From Limobrevibacterium gyesilva (GTDB lineage: Bacteria; Pseudomonadota; Alphaproteobacteria; Acetobacterales; Acetobacteraceae): a DNA stretch of 64,000 bases. The stretch is from positions 496,001 through 560,000 of the forward strand of contig NZ_JAPDNT010000001.1 in the NCBI RefSeq assembly GCF_025989185.1, read 5' to 3'. The notes under the pieces are model-generated. The model saw only the letters and a list, made by a program, of their open reading frames with translations, ran no database searches and was not told the DNA's origin. Below are positions 1-7,994 of this stretch, in pieces; position 1 is the first letter of the stretch, and every line of letters starts with the position of its first letter. The translations under genes and the position numbers were made by a program.

Positions 1-582
1 GCCGAAGGCGTCATGGCTGGTGATGATGCGCCGGCGTGACGGCGGGATGGCCGCAAGAGTCTGCTGGATCCAGCGGTCGGTCGCCTCGATCTGGCTGATG
101 TAGTCGGCCGCTCGGGCGCGGATGGCCGCTTCCTGGGCGGGGATGGCGCGGGCCAGGCCATCGGCGATGGCGCGGACATACAGCACGCCGTTGCGCGGGT
201 CCTGCCAGGCGTGCGGGTCGGTGATCCGGCTGCGGCCTTCCAGCATGGTGCGAGACTTCACCGCGGCGGCGGCGGTGATGCGCACGCCCTTGAAGCCGGA
301 AGCTTTCACCATCCGGCTCATCCAGCCTTCCAGGCCCAGCCCGTTCTCGATCAGCACGCGGGCGGATTGCAGCGTTCGCAGGTCGCCGGGGCGCGGCTCG
401 TAGGCGTGCGGATCGCCATCGACTGGCACCAGGGTGGTGACGGCGACGGCATCGCCACCGACCGTCGCGGCCATGTCGGCGAGGATGGAGATGGTCGCGA
501 CGACCGCAATCCGGTCATCGGCCCATGCAGCGACGGGAAGGGCGGCGGCGACCAGCCCCTGGAGCAGCGGACGGCGACGCAT
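1..582 (-). CDS. Zinc/manganese ABC transporter substrate-binding protein (ZnuA/TroA-like), 3' part outside window
   Basis: First 194 residues of a periplasmic metal-binding receptor that would deliver Zn2+ (or Mn2+) to an inner-membrane ABC importer. An export signal (MRRRPLLQGLVAAALPVAAW) is followed by the family's opening IAVVATISILADMAATVGG. Three of the four expected metal ligands are visible: His59 in DPHAYEP, His124 in DPHAWQDP and His190 in ITSHDAFG; the fourth lies past the window edge. The start is the ATG at 582, because the signal peptide begins there. A perfect Zur-type palindrome lies 12 bases upstream, which argues for zinc rather than manganese. The ATPase and permease are presumably further left, outside the window. 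Family certain, metal inferred. Confidence 0.93.
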   Translation of the reverse strand, partial: MRRRPLLQGLVAAALPVAAWADDRIAVVATISILADMAATVGGDAVAVTTLVPVDGDPHAYEPRPGDLRTLQSARVLIENGLGLEGWMSRMVKASGFKGVRITAAAAVKSRTMLEGRSRITDPHAWQDPRNGVLYVRAIADGLARAIPAQEAAIRARAADYISQIEATDRWIQQTLAAIPPSRRRIITSHDAFG

Positions 583-593
583 GACAACCTGTT

Positions 594-610
594 ATGTTAT
601 ACTATAACAT
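594..610. promoter_or_regulatory. Zur-box-like perfect palindrome between znuA-like gene and metalloprotease gene
   Basis: ATGTTATACTATAACAT is a perfect inverted repeat, 8 bp per arm around a single central C. It matches the core of the proteobacterial Zur operator (ATGTTATANTATAACAT). It stands 12 bp before the start of the znuA-like gene and 70 bp before the divergent metalloprotease start at 680, in an AT-rich patch unlike its surroundings. Zinc-replete Zur would be expected to repress the znuA-like gene. Control of the divergent gene is possible but not shown. Confidence 0.85.
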
Positions 611-679
611 TAATAAAGCCGTATTCACCTCCGTGGCAAGCGTTTGTTCCGATTGCCCCGCTTTCGCCGACGCGTCACA

Positions 680-1387
680 ATGTTCCAGATGGAATCGGGC
701 AGTTCTGAGGTTCTTCGGCTTCCCGGCGGACCCGCCAGGGTGGAATGGCGGCGCAGTGCGCGTGCCCGCCGCGTCAGCCTGCGCATCGACCCGCGCGATG
801 GCGCGGTCGTGGTTACCCTGCCGCCCCGCACCGGGCGTACCGCGGGAATGGCGCTGCTGATGAACCACGCGGACTGGGTGGCCGAGCGTCTGGCCGCACT
901 GCCTGGCCACATTCCGTTCGCCCCCGGCGCCGTGGTGCCGGTGCACGGCATCGACCACCGCATCGTTCACATCGGCGGCCGTGGCGGTGTCTGGGTTGAC
1001 GGTCGCGCCATCATGGTTGCCGGCGAGCCGGAGTTCCTGGCGCGCCGGGTGGCGGATTTCCTGCGCGCCGAGGCCCGGCGCCGCCTGTCCATCCTGGTGG
1101 CGGACAAGGCCGAGGCCGCCGGTGTCCGGCCCAGTCGCGTGTCGGTGAAGGATACGCGCAGTCGCTGGGGAAGCTGTGCGGCGAACCGCGCCCTGGCGTT
1201 CAGCTGGCGGCTGGTGATGGCGCCGCGCTTCGTGCAGGACTACGTGGCCGCGCACGAGGTGGCGCATCTTCGCCACATGAACCATGGCCCCCGTTTCTGG
1301 GCCCTGGTGCAGGACCTGACCTCGCACACCGATGCCGCTGTCGCCTGGCTGCGCGACGAGGGCCCGCGGCTGCTGCGCATCGGCTGA
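680..1387 (+). CDS. YgjP-like (DUF45) zinc metallopeptidase
   Basis: A 235-residue cytosolic protein of the YgjP/DUF45 family, a small zincin group related to SprT and M48 peptidases with no firmly known substrate. The active-site helix is HEVAHLRHMNHGPRFW: His192, Glu193 and His196 form HExxH, and His202 is the likely third zinc ligand. The upstream family block KDTRSRWGSC (about 158-166) is intact. ATG 680 is chosen over an in-frame upstream ATG at 644 because the family begins close to the VLRLPGGPARVEWRRSARARR segment. No convincing ribosome site marks either start. It is divergent from the znuA-like gene across a Zur-type box, so zinc control is a reasonable guess. Confidence 0.85.
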   Translation: MFQMESGSSEVLRLPGGPARVEWRRSARARRVSLRIDPRDGAVVVTLPPRTGRTAGMALLMNHADWVAERLAALPGHIPFAPGAVVPVHGIDHRIVHIGGRGGVWVDGRAIMVAGEPEFLARRVADFLRAEARRRLSILVADKAEAAGVRPSRVSVKDTRSRWGSCAANRALAFSWRLVMAPRFVQDYVAAHEVAHLRHMNHGPRFWALVQDLTSHTDAAVAWLRDEGPRLLRIG

Positions 1388-1459
1388 CCTTTATTGCATT
1401 CGAGTACAGGATAACGGAGCCAATCTCTCCACCCTGTCGAGTCACCGGGAAGGCACGCC

Positions 1460-2470
1460 ATGAAAGCCGTGGTCTACACCCACTCCCGCCCCATCACCGC
1501 CGACGACGCGCTGCTGGACATGCAGTTGCCCGAACCCGGCGACCCGCGCGGGCACGACCTTCTGATCGAGGTGCGCGCCGTCTCCGTGAACCCCGTGGAC
1601 ACCAAGGTGCGAAAGCGCGCCGACCCGGTGGGCGAGCCGCGGGTGCTCGGCTGGGACGCCGCCGGCGTGGTGCGCGCCCGCGGCCCGGAGGTGTCGCGCT
1701 TTCATCTCGGCGACGAGGTCTTCTACGCCGGCAGCCTCACCCGCCCCGGCAGCAATTCCGAGCGGCACCTGGTGGACGAACGGATCGTCGGCCACAAGCC
1801 GAAATCGCTATCCTTCGCCGAGGCGGCCGCGCTGCCGCTGACCACCATCACAGCGTGGGAGATGCTGTTCGAGCGGCTGGAGATGCACCCGACCCAGGCC
1901 CCGCCGGGAACGCTGCTGATCATCGGCAGCGCCGGCGGCGTCGGATCGGTTACGATCCAGCTCGCCCGCGTCTTGACCGGCGCGCACATCATCGCCACCG
2001 CCAGCCGCCCGGAGACGCGGGACTGGTGCCTGACATTGGGCGCGCACGAGGTGATCGACCATTTCGCCGACATGCCGGCCCAGTTGAAGAAGCTCGGCGT
2101 TCCCGGGGTGGAGCGGATCTTCTGTGTCAACGGCTCCGACCAGCATTGGAAGGCCATGGTGCAGATGCTGGCGCCGCAGGGCCGCATCGGGCTGATCGAC
2201 GATCCCCAGCCGATCGACGTGCGCGACCTGAAGGCGAAGTCCGCGTCGTTGCACTGGGAGGCGATGTTCGTGCGCCCCGGCTTCGGCACCCCGGACATGT
2301 CGGCCCAGCACGACCTGCTGGAGCGGGTGGCCGACCTGATCGACGCGGGCAAGCTGCGCACCACGCTGGCCGAGCAGTACGGCCGGATCAATGCCGCGAA
2401 CCTGATCCGCGCGCATGCAGCCATCGAAAGTGGCCGCACACGGGGCAAGATCGTGCTGGAAGGTTTCTAG
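1460..2470 (+). CDS. Zinc-type alcohol dehydrogenase-like / quinone oxidoreductase family protein
   Basis: A 336-residue medium-chain dehydrogenase/reductase. The GroES-like N-terminal fold is seen in MKAVVYTHSRP and VSVNPVDTKVRKR, and the nucleotide-binding motif is IIGSAGGVGSVTIQLAR at about 153-169. The protein lacks the cysteine cluster of structural-zinc alcohol dehydrogenases, so despite the common database name zinc-type it is more like NADPH:quinone or enone reductases. Its substrate cannot be read from the sequence. Its stop codon lies inside the left arm of a palindromic repeat (2468-2522). It appears monocistronic. Confidence 0.88.
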   Translation: MKAVVYTHSRPITADDALLDMQLPEPGDPRGHDLLIEVRAVSVNPVDTKVRKRADPVGEPRVLGWDAAGVVRARGPEVSRFHLGDEVFYAGSLTRPGSNSERHLVDERIVGHKPKSLSFAEAAALPLTTITAWEMLFERLEMHPTQAPPGTLLIIGSAGGVGSVTIQLARVLTGAHIIATASRPETRDWCLTLGAHEVIDHFADMPAQLKKLGVPGVERIFCVNGSDQHWKAMVQMLAPQGRIGLIDDPQPIDVRDLKAKSASLHWEAMFVRPGFGTPDMSAQHDLLERVADLIDAGKLRTTLAEQYGRINAANLIRAHAAIESGRTRGKIVLEGF

Positions 2471-2522
2471 TGTCCTGAATCAGAAGTTCGCATAGGTGGC
2501 GAACTCCAGATTCAGGGCACTA
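2468..2522. repeat. Dispersed palindromic repeat, copy A
   Basis: Two 24-bp arms (2468-2491 and 2499-2522) pair at 21 of 24 positions around a 7-base loop. The left arm begins TAGTGTCCTGAATC; the right arm ends GATTCAGGGCACTA. A degenerate relative with the same arm order lies at 50061-50110, so this looks like a small dispersed element rather than a gene-specific terminator. It carries the stop codon of the upstream gene and would supply spurious N-terminal codons to the downstream one. Confidence 0.75.
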
Positions 2523-2546
2523 GACGACACCGAGGAGAACGATCGC

Positions 2547-3095
2547 ATGCAGCATTGGGTCACCGTCCTGAAGGCCGCCGAGACCGCGGCGCAATGGCAC
2601 GCCCGGCAGCGGCGCAAGGGGGCGGCGCAGGAGCCGTATATCAACCACCTGCTCGAAGTGGCGTGGCTGGTGGGCGAGGCGACCGGAGGCAAGGATCCCG
2701 ACCTGGTCATCGCCGCGCTGCTGCATGACGCGATCGAGGATTGCCAGATTCCCCGAACCGAGATCGAGGCGGCATTCGGCGCCGACGTGGCCGCCCTGGT
2801 TGCCGACGTCACCGACGACAAGAGCCTGAAGAAAGAGGTCCGCAAGCAGCTCCAGATCGACCACGCCCCGGGCAAGCCGATGCGGGTGAAAATTCTGAAA
2901 CTGGCCGACAAGACCAGCAACCTGCGCGCCATCGCCGCGAGCCCACCGGCCGACTGGCCGCCGCAGCGCAGGCTCGACTACGTCGCCTGGGCGTGCGCAG
3001 TGGCGGTTGGTCTGCGCGGGACGAATGCGTGGCTGGAAGAGCGTTTCGATGCCGCGGCGGCAGACGCTGAACAGGCCATTCAGGCAGCGGCGTGA
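2547..3095 (+). CDS. Single-domain HD alarmone hydrolase (small alarmone hydrolase / MESH1-like)
   Basis: A 182-residue protein that is only the HD hydrolase domain of RelA/SpoT, so it should cleave the pyrophosphate of (p)ppGpp with a bound metal. Visible residues are His34 (INHLLEVA), His60-Asp61 in LLHDAIED, the Glu64-Asp65 pair and Asp121/Asn125 in LADKTSNLRA. There is no synthetase, TGS or ACT domain, and the length fits MESH1 and bacterial SAH proteins. ATG 2547 is used because GAGGAG lies just upstream. The longer reading from 2496 would begin inside the palindromic repeat. Metal-dependent pyrophosphohydrolase activity on a different nucleotide remains possible. Confidence 0.87.
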   Translation: MQHWVTVLKAAETAAQWHARQRRKGAAQEPYINHLLEVAWLVGEATGGKDPDLVIAALLHDAIEDCQIPRTEIEAAFGADVAALVADVTDDKSLKKEVRKQLQIDHAPGKPMRVKILKLADKTSNLRAIAASPPADWPPQRRLDYVAWACAVAVGLRGTNAWLEERFDAAAADAEQAIQAAA

Positions 3096-3100
3096 CGGCC

Positions 3101-3120
3101 GGGCCGGGCGCCCCCGGCCC
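3101..3120. terminator. Hairpin between convergent genes (likely bidirectional transcription end)
   Basis: GGGCCGGG (3101-3108) pairs perfectly with CCCGGCCC (3113-3120) around CGCC. It fills the 33-bp gap between the convergent hydrolase and aldehyde dehydrogenase genes. There is no T-run, so it would be an imperfect intrinsic terminator. Confidence 0.5.
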
Positions 3121-3128
3121 TGCCCGCC

Positions 3129-4562
3129 TCATCCGTGCCTTATCGCCACCGTCTTCAGCGTGGCGAAGCCGTGCAGGGCGGCGAAGCCTTTCTCCCGGCC
3201 GTGGCCGGAGCGCTTCATGCCCCCGAACGGCAACTCCACCCCGCCGCCGGCGCCGTAATTGTTCACGAACACCTGCCCGGTGCGGATCTTCCGCGCCATG
3301 CGCAGCGCCCGCCCCAGATCGGCCGTCCACACCCCCGACACCAGGCCATAGGCCGTGCCGTTGGCGATGCGCACCGCCTCGGCCTCGTCGCGCACGCGGA
3401 TCGCCACCAGCACCGGCCCAAAGATCTCCTCCTGCGCCAACACATGATCGGGCGGCACGTCGGCGATCAGCGTCGGCTTCACGTAGAACCCGGCCGGCGG
3501 CGCGTTCGACGCGATCGCCCCCTGCCCGGCGACCCGCAGCCCGTCACGCGCGGCGATCGCCAGATAGCCCTCCACTCGCGCCTTCTGCTGCGCATTGATC
3601 ACCGGCCCCACGTCCAGGTCACGATCCGCAGGCCCCACCTGCAGCCCGTTGAACCGCGCCGCCAGCGTGTCCACGAACGCGTCAAAGATCCGGTCCTCGA
3701 TCAGCACGCGCGACCCCGCGCTGCAGGTCTGCCCGGCATTCTGCACGATCGCCGCCGTCACCGTGGTGGCCGCCGTCTCCAGGTCGGCGTCGGCGAACAC
3801 CACCTGCGGCGACTTTCCGCCCAGCTCCAGCGTTACCGGAATCGTATTGCGCGCCGCCGCCGCCTGCACCAGCGTCCCCACCTCCGGGCTGCCGGTGAAG
3901 CTGATATGGCCGATCCCCGGATGCGCCGTCAGCGCCGCCCCGGCCTCCTCACCCAGCCCGGTCACGATGTTGACGGCACCCGCGGGGAACCCCGCCTCCT
4001 GGAACAGCCGCCCCAGCGCCAATGCGGACAGCGATGCATCCTCCGCCGGCTTCAGCACCACCGCATTGCCCATGGTCAGCGCGCCCGCGACGGTTCGGCC
4101 GATCATCTGCATCGGGTAGTTCCACGGCACGATATGCCCGGTCACCCCATGCGGCTCCCACACCGTCATGATGGTGTAGCCGTCCTGATACGGAATGGTG
4201 TCGCCGTGCACCTTGTCGGCGGCGCCGCCATAGAACTCGAAATACCGCGCGCAGGCCGCCGCGTCCGCCCGCGCCTGCTTCAGCGGCTTGCCGACATCGG
4301 CACTCTCCAGCCCCGCCAGCATCTCGGCGTCGCGCCGGATCAGTTCGGCCATGCGCAGCAGCAGCCGCCCGCGCGCCGCCGCGTCCACGCGCCCCCACGC
4401 GCCTTCCAGCGCCGCCTGCCCCGCCGCCACCGCCGCGTCGATATCGGCGGCCGTGCCGCGGGCGATGCGCCCCACCACGGCGCCATCCGACGGATTGATC
4501 ACCGGCAGCGTCTCGGCCGCGGCACGCCATTCCCCGCCGATCAACAGGCCGTGCGTCTCCAT
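3129..4562 (-). CDS. NAD(P)+-dependent aldehyde dehydrogenase (betaine-aldehyde-dehydrogenase-like)
   Basis: A 477-residue ALDH-superfamily enzyme oxidising an aldehyde to its acid. The catalytic thiol is Cys280 in NAGQTCSAGSR, the general base Glu246 in LELGGKSP, and the oxyanion-stabilising Asn148 is in VPWNYP. The C-terminal PFGGMKRSGHGREKG motif is complete. It is divergent from kynureninase, 158 bp apart. That context allows a role on a semialdehyde from tryptophan breakdown, but no other kynurenine-pathway gene is here and betaine- or amino-aldehyde substrates are equally plausible. Family sure, substrate unknown. Confidence 0.92.
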   Translation of the reverse strand: METHGLLIGGEWRAAAETLPVINPSDGAVVGRIARGTAADIDAAVAAGQAALEGAWGRVDAAARGRLLLRMAELIRRDAEMLAGLESADVGKPLKQARADAAACARYFEFYGGAADKVHGDTIPYQDGYTIMTVWEPHGVTGHIVPWNYPMQMIGRTVAGALTMGNAVVLKPAEDASLSALALGRLFQEAGFPAGAVNIVTGLGEEAGAALTAHPGIGHISFTGSPEVGTLVQAAAARNTIPVTLELGGKSPQVVFADADLETAATTVTAAIVQNAGQTCSAGSRVLIEDRIFDAFVDTLAARFNGLQVGPADRDLDVGPVINAQQKARVEGYLAIAARDGLRVAGQGAIASNAPPAGFYVKPTLIADVPPDHVLAQEEIFGPVLVAIRVRDEAEAVRIANGTAYGLVSGVWTADLGRALRMARKIRTGQVFVNNYGAGGGVELPFGGMKRSGHGREKGFAALHGFATLKTVAIRHG

Positions 4563-4720
4563 GCGTCATCTCTCCTTGTCGTCGTATCGGCCGCCCGGCC
4601 GGCCGAAAGCCGTCCCACGTCGTTGCCGCGCGCCGCATCCCCCGTCAAGCCATCCGGTTGCGCCAACGGAACGCCTGCGCCAGCATCGCCCCACTCCATC
4701 CCGCAGCGCCCGGACACCCT

Positions 4721-5956
4721 ATGATCACCCGCGCCCATCTCGAAGCCCTCGATCGCGCCGACCCGCTCGCGCCCTTCCGCGCCCTGTTCACCCTGCCCGA
4801 CGGCGTGGTCTATCTCGACGGCAACTCGCTCGGCGCCCTGCCCCGCGCCACCCCTGCCCGCGTCGCCGAAGTGGTGGCGCGCGAATGGGGCGAGGGCCTG
4901 ATCCGCAGCTGGAACGACGCCGGCTGGATCGAGGCGCCCGCCCGCATCGGCGCCAAGATCGGCCGCCTGATCGGCGCCCCCGCCGGCACCGTCACGGTCG
5001 CCGACTCCACCTCGGTGAACCTGTTCAAGCTGCTCGGTGCCGCGCTGGACCAGCGGCCGGACCGCCGCGTGATCCTGTCCGAACGCAGCAACTTCCCCAC
5101 CGACCTCTACATCGCCGAGGGCCTCGCCGCCCTGCTCGGCCGCGGCCATACGCTGCGCCTGGTGGATGCCGGCGAGATCCCCGCCGCCATCGGCGCCGAC
5201 ACCGCGGTGGTGATGCTGACCCATGTGAACTACCACACCGGCGCCATGTTCGACATGGCCGCCATCACCCGCGCCGCCCACGCAGCCGGCGCGCTGATGC
5301 TGTGGGACCTCGCCCACTCCGCCGGCGCCGTGCCGGTGGACCTCGCCGCGGCCGACGCCGATCTCGCCGTCGGCTGCGGCTACAAGTTCCTCAACGGCGG
5401 CCCTGGCGCGCCCGCCTTCCTCTATGTCGCCGAGCGCCTTCAGCAGGAAGCGCGCTTCCCGCTCACCGGCTGGCTGGGCCACGCCGCGCCCTTCGCCTTC
5501 GAGCATTCCTACCGCCCGGCCCCCGGCATTGCCCGTGCGGTGGTGGGCACCCCGCCGATGATCAGCGTGGCCGCGCTGGAAGTCGGCGTGGACATCGCCC
5601 TGCAGGCGCCGATGGACGGCGTCCGCGAGAAATCCCTGCAGCAGACCCGCATCTTCGCCGAGCTCGTGGCGCAGGAATGCCCCGGCCACGGCCTGCGCCT
5701 GGCCTCGCCCAGCGACCCCGCCCGCCGCGGCAGCCAGGTCTGTTTTGCCCACGAGCACGCCTACCCGATCATGCAGGCCCTGATCGCCCGCGGCGTCATC
5801 GGCGACTTCCGCGCACCGGACGTCCTGCGCTTCGGCATCACCCCGCTTTATCTCGGCTATGCCGAACTGTGGGACGCCGTGCAGACCCTGCGCGCGGTGC
5901 TCGCCGGCAACGAATGGCAGCAGCCGCAATTCAACGAGCGCCGCAAGGTGACGTGA
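4721..5956 (+). CDS. kynU: Kynureninase
   Basis: A 411-residue PLP enzyme hydrolysing kynurenine to anthranilate and alanine in tryptophan catabolism. The N-terminal VYLDGNSLGALPR block, the cofactor-aspartate segment ALMLWDLAHSAGAVP (Asp196) and the PLP-lysine motif GCGYKFLNGGPGAPAFLY (Lys222) are all typical. Length matches the family. ATG 4721 is chosen because the family begins here; an upstream in-frame extension to 4658 has no homology signal. No tryptophan dioxygenase or formamidase is adjacent, so the pathway must be completed elsewhere or the enzyme salvages imported kynurenine. Confidence 0.95.
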   Translation: MITRAHLEALDRADPLAPFRALFTLPDGVVYLDGNSLGALPRATPARVAEVVAREWGEGLIRSWNDAGWIEAPARIGAKIGRLIGAPAGTVTVADSTSVNLFKLLGAALDQRPDRRVILSERSNFPTDLYIAEGLAALLGRGHTLRLVDAGEIPAAIGADTAVVMLTHVNYHTGAMFDMAAITRAAHAAGALMLWDLAHSAGAVPVDLAAADADLAVGCGYKFLNGGPGAPAFLYVAERLQQEARFPLTGWLGHAAPFAFEHSYRPAPGIARAVVGTPPMISVAALEVGVDIALQAPMDGVREKSLQQTRIFAELVAQECPGHGLRLASPSDPARRGSQVCFAHEHAYPIMQALIARGVIGDFRAPDVLRFGITPLYLGYAELWDAVQTLRAVLAGNEWQQPQFNERRKVT

Positions 5957-6010
5957 GGGGAGAGTCGTTGCCTGCGCGGTGAGCGTGGCATTATACGGGT
6001 GAACGGTACG

Positions 6011-6185
6011 TGATCAGGCAAGGCCAGGGGCTTTGCCCCTGGACCCCAGCCAAGGCGGAGCCTTGGCAATCCGATACTCTCTCGGCTGCCTTGGCACCCT
6101 TCGGATGATATCGGCCGATCAGGCAAGGAGAGTAGCGGGTTTCCAAAGGCCCCCGGCCTTTGGCGGGTGCAGGGCAGAGCCCTGC
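6011..6185. repeat. Intergenic mosaic of four GC-rich triloop hairpins
   Basis: Four perfect stems, each with a 3-base loop, follow one another: CCAGGGGC/GCCCCTGG (6024-6042), CCAAGGC/GCCTTGG (6050-6066), CCAAAGGCC/GGCCTTTGG (6143-6163) and GCAGGGC/GCCCTGC (6169-6185). The flanking tract GATCAGGCAAGG occurs twice (about 6012 and 6118). Elements of this style are common between genes in Acetobacteraceae genomes, as I recall. Function is unknown; they may end or process transcripts. Confidence 0.7.
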
Positions 6186-6227
6186 CCTTCGCTCAGTCAC
6201 CCCGCACACCACGATGGGAGACCAGCG

Positions 6228-6584
6228 ATGCGCCTGCGCTTTCTCGGTGCCGCACTTGGATTTTCCGCCCTGCTGCTCGCCGCGCATTCCGCCCGCGCCG
6301 ACGCCATCGACGGCGCCTGGTGCCACGCCCCCGCGCAGCGGATGATGATCAACGGCCCCAGCATCGTCACCCCGGCCGGCACGAAGACCCAGGGCGACTA
6401 CACGCGCCACGCCTTCTCCTACGTCGTGCCCGCCGGCGACCCCGGCGCCGGCACCACCATCCAGATGCGCCTGCTCAGCGAGGAAGCCGTCCAGGTCCGC
6501 GCCGGTGAAAGCGCCCCCGTCGAAACCTGGCTCCGCTGCGGCCCGGCGGTCAGCGCGCGACCCACGCCCCGCGTGCCGGCATAA
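6228..6584 (+). CDS. Small secreted protein of unknown function
   Basis: A 118-residue protein with a clear Sec signal peptide (MRLRFLGAALGFSALLLAAHSARA, likely cut after ARA). The mature part of about 94 residues begins DAIDGAWCHAPAQRMMINGP and contains a second cysteine in WLRCGPA, so a single disulfide is possible. Short beta-rich stretches such as HAFSYVVPAG suggest a small periplasmic beta protein. ATG 6228 follows GGGAGACCAGCG, a reasonable ribosome site. I do not recognise a characterised family. The FUSC gene follows 58 bp later on the same strand. Confidence 0.72.
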   Translation: MRLRFLGAALGFSALLLAAHSARADAIDGAWCHAPAQRMMINGPSIVTPAGTKTQGDYTRHAFSYVVPAGDPGAGTTIQMRLLSEEAVQVRAGESAPVETWLRCGPAVSARPTPRVPA

Positions 6585-6642
6585 CAGGGCGCACGCCCCC
6601 TCCGCCAAGGGAAGTGGGCCGGGGTAAGGGGCACCAGCGCCC

Positions 6643-7722
6643 ATGACGGTATCGGCCGCCTCCTATCTCGCCCGCCACCGCGTCCGCCTCTGGGTCGCGG
6701 CGCGCATGATGATTTCGACCATGCTCGCCTATGCACTTGCCGTGGTCCTTCAGCTGCCCCAGGGCTACTGGGCCGTGCTCACGACCATCATCGTCACCCA
6801 GAACAGCATCGGCGGTTCGTTGAAGGCGGCAATGGATCGCCTTGTCGGCTCGGTCTGTGGCGCACTGGTCGGCACCGTCGCCGCGGTCCTGCTGACGGCT
6901 CATACACCGGTGGCGATCGGCCTCGCTCTCGTCGCCGCCCTGACGCCGCTCGTGCTGCTGACCGCTTTCGTCCCGGACTACCGCGTCGCCCCGATCACCG
7001 CGATCATCGTGCTTTTGAGCACCGGGGCCGCGACACAGGGTCCGCTCGGCTACGCGTTCGACCGCCTGCTCGAGATCATGCTCGGGTCCGTGATCGGTGT
7101 GGTGGTGGCCGTGCTGATCGCCCCCGCGCGGGCCTATGCGCAGGTTCGCGAGGCGGCCGGCGAAACCGCGCTGTTGCTTGCGCAGATCATGACGGCGCTG
7201 GGGCCGGCGGTGCACGCCGGCGCGCCGGACCTCGGGGGCCTGCCGGCGCGCGTGCAGGCGGCGCTGAACCGCCTCGGCACCGCGGCGGAAGAGGCCGCGC
7301 GTGAGCGCCGCAGCCGCCTGTCCGACCATCCCGATCCGGAGCCCCTGTTCCGCACCCTGCGCCGGCTGCAACAGGATATCCTGGCGATGAACCGCATGTT
7401 CGGCGCGCCCTGGCCCGAGCATATCCAATTCGCGCTGGCGCCGTCCTGGTCGGCCTATGCCGAGGCGGTGGCGGCCGAGTTACGTGCCCTGGCCGCCGCG
7501 CTTCCGGTGCCCGCCCCGCCCCCGGACTCGCCGACACCGCGAACCGCGATGGCCGCTTTCATCGCCGCCATCGAGACGGTCCGCCGCGAGGGCCTCACCC
7601 GCGAACTGCCGACCGATGCCGTCGGACGCATCCTCGGCAGCGCCTTCCGCGCCGAGCAGCTCCAGCGCGACCTGGACGACCTGGCCGAACGTACACGCGG
7701 CGTGGCGGCCCCGGCCCGGTAG
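6643..7722 (+). CDS. FUSC family inner-membrane protein (aromatic acid/fusaric-acid-resistance type exporter)
   Basis: A 359-residue membrane protein. Residues 1-165 carry about six hydrophobic segments including GYWAVLTTIIVTQNSIGGSLKAAMDRLVGSVCGALVGT, the signature of the FUSC superfamily (AaeB, YccS, fusaric acid resistance). Residues 170-359 form a soluble, Arg-rich helical tail. It is about half the length of AaeB-type proteins, with only one membrane domain, so it may work as a dimer. The substrate is not predictable. It is convergent with the serine hydrolase at 9506, with a palindromic repeat between them. Confidence 0.83.
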   Translation: MTVSAASYLARHRVRLWVAARMMISTMLAYALAVVLQLPQGYWAVLTTIIVTQNSIGGSLKAAMDRLVGSVCGALVGTVAAVLLTAHTPVAIGLALVAALTPLVLLTAFVPDYRVAPITAIIVLLSTGAATQGPLGYAFDRLLEIMLGSVIGVVVAVLIAPARAYAQVREAAGETALLLAQIMTALGPAVHAGAPDLGGLPARVQAALNRLGTAAEEAARERRSRLSDHPDPEPLFRTLRRLQQDILAMNRMFGAPWPEHIQFALAPSWSAYAEAVAAELRALAAALPVPAPPPDSPTPRTAMAAFIAAIETVRREGLTRELPTDAVGRILGSAFRAEQLQRDLDDLAERTRGVAAPAR

Positions 7723-7781
7723 ACCGATGCCGGCCGAGATGGGATCGCCAAGCGGGCGCTGCCACCACGGCAAGGAAGGGA

Positions 7782-7933
7782 AGTGGGCACGAAGGACACC
7801 GAGGACCACGGAGGACACGGAGAAAAAAATCCGCGCGCGCTGCGCGCCTTCATCTCAAGCCGCATGAGCGGCCGGCCGCTCTACACATCTGTTCTTCGTA
7901 CTCTCCGTGGTCCTCTATGTCCTTGGTGTCACC
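7782..7933. repeat. Imperfect long inverted repeat rich in GAGGACCACGGAG
   Basis: The left arm (about 7785-7825) holds AAGGACACCGAGGACCACGG and a tandem echo GGAGGACACGGAG. The right arm (about 7898-7933) reads CTCCGTGGTCCTCTATGTCC, its near reverse complement. The intervening 70 bases include a poly-A patch and GCGCGCGCTGCGCGC. It sits between two convergent genes. Elements of this wording are widespread intergenic sequences in many bacteria; no ORF in it is credible. Confidence 0.65.
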
Positions 7934-7994
7934 TTGCCTTTCTTCGTCGCCCCTCCTCTTGCGGGAAAGCACGGGCCAAAGGGGGGCGTCGCCG

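Noticed and set aside
4288-5982. 564-codon plus-strand ORF across aldehyde dehydrogenase and kynureninase
   Set aside because: Arg/Pro-rich frame shadow with no domain.
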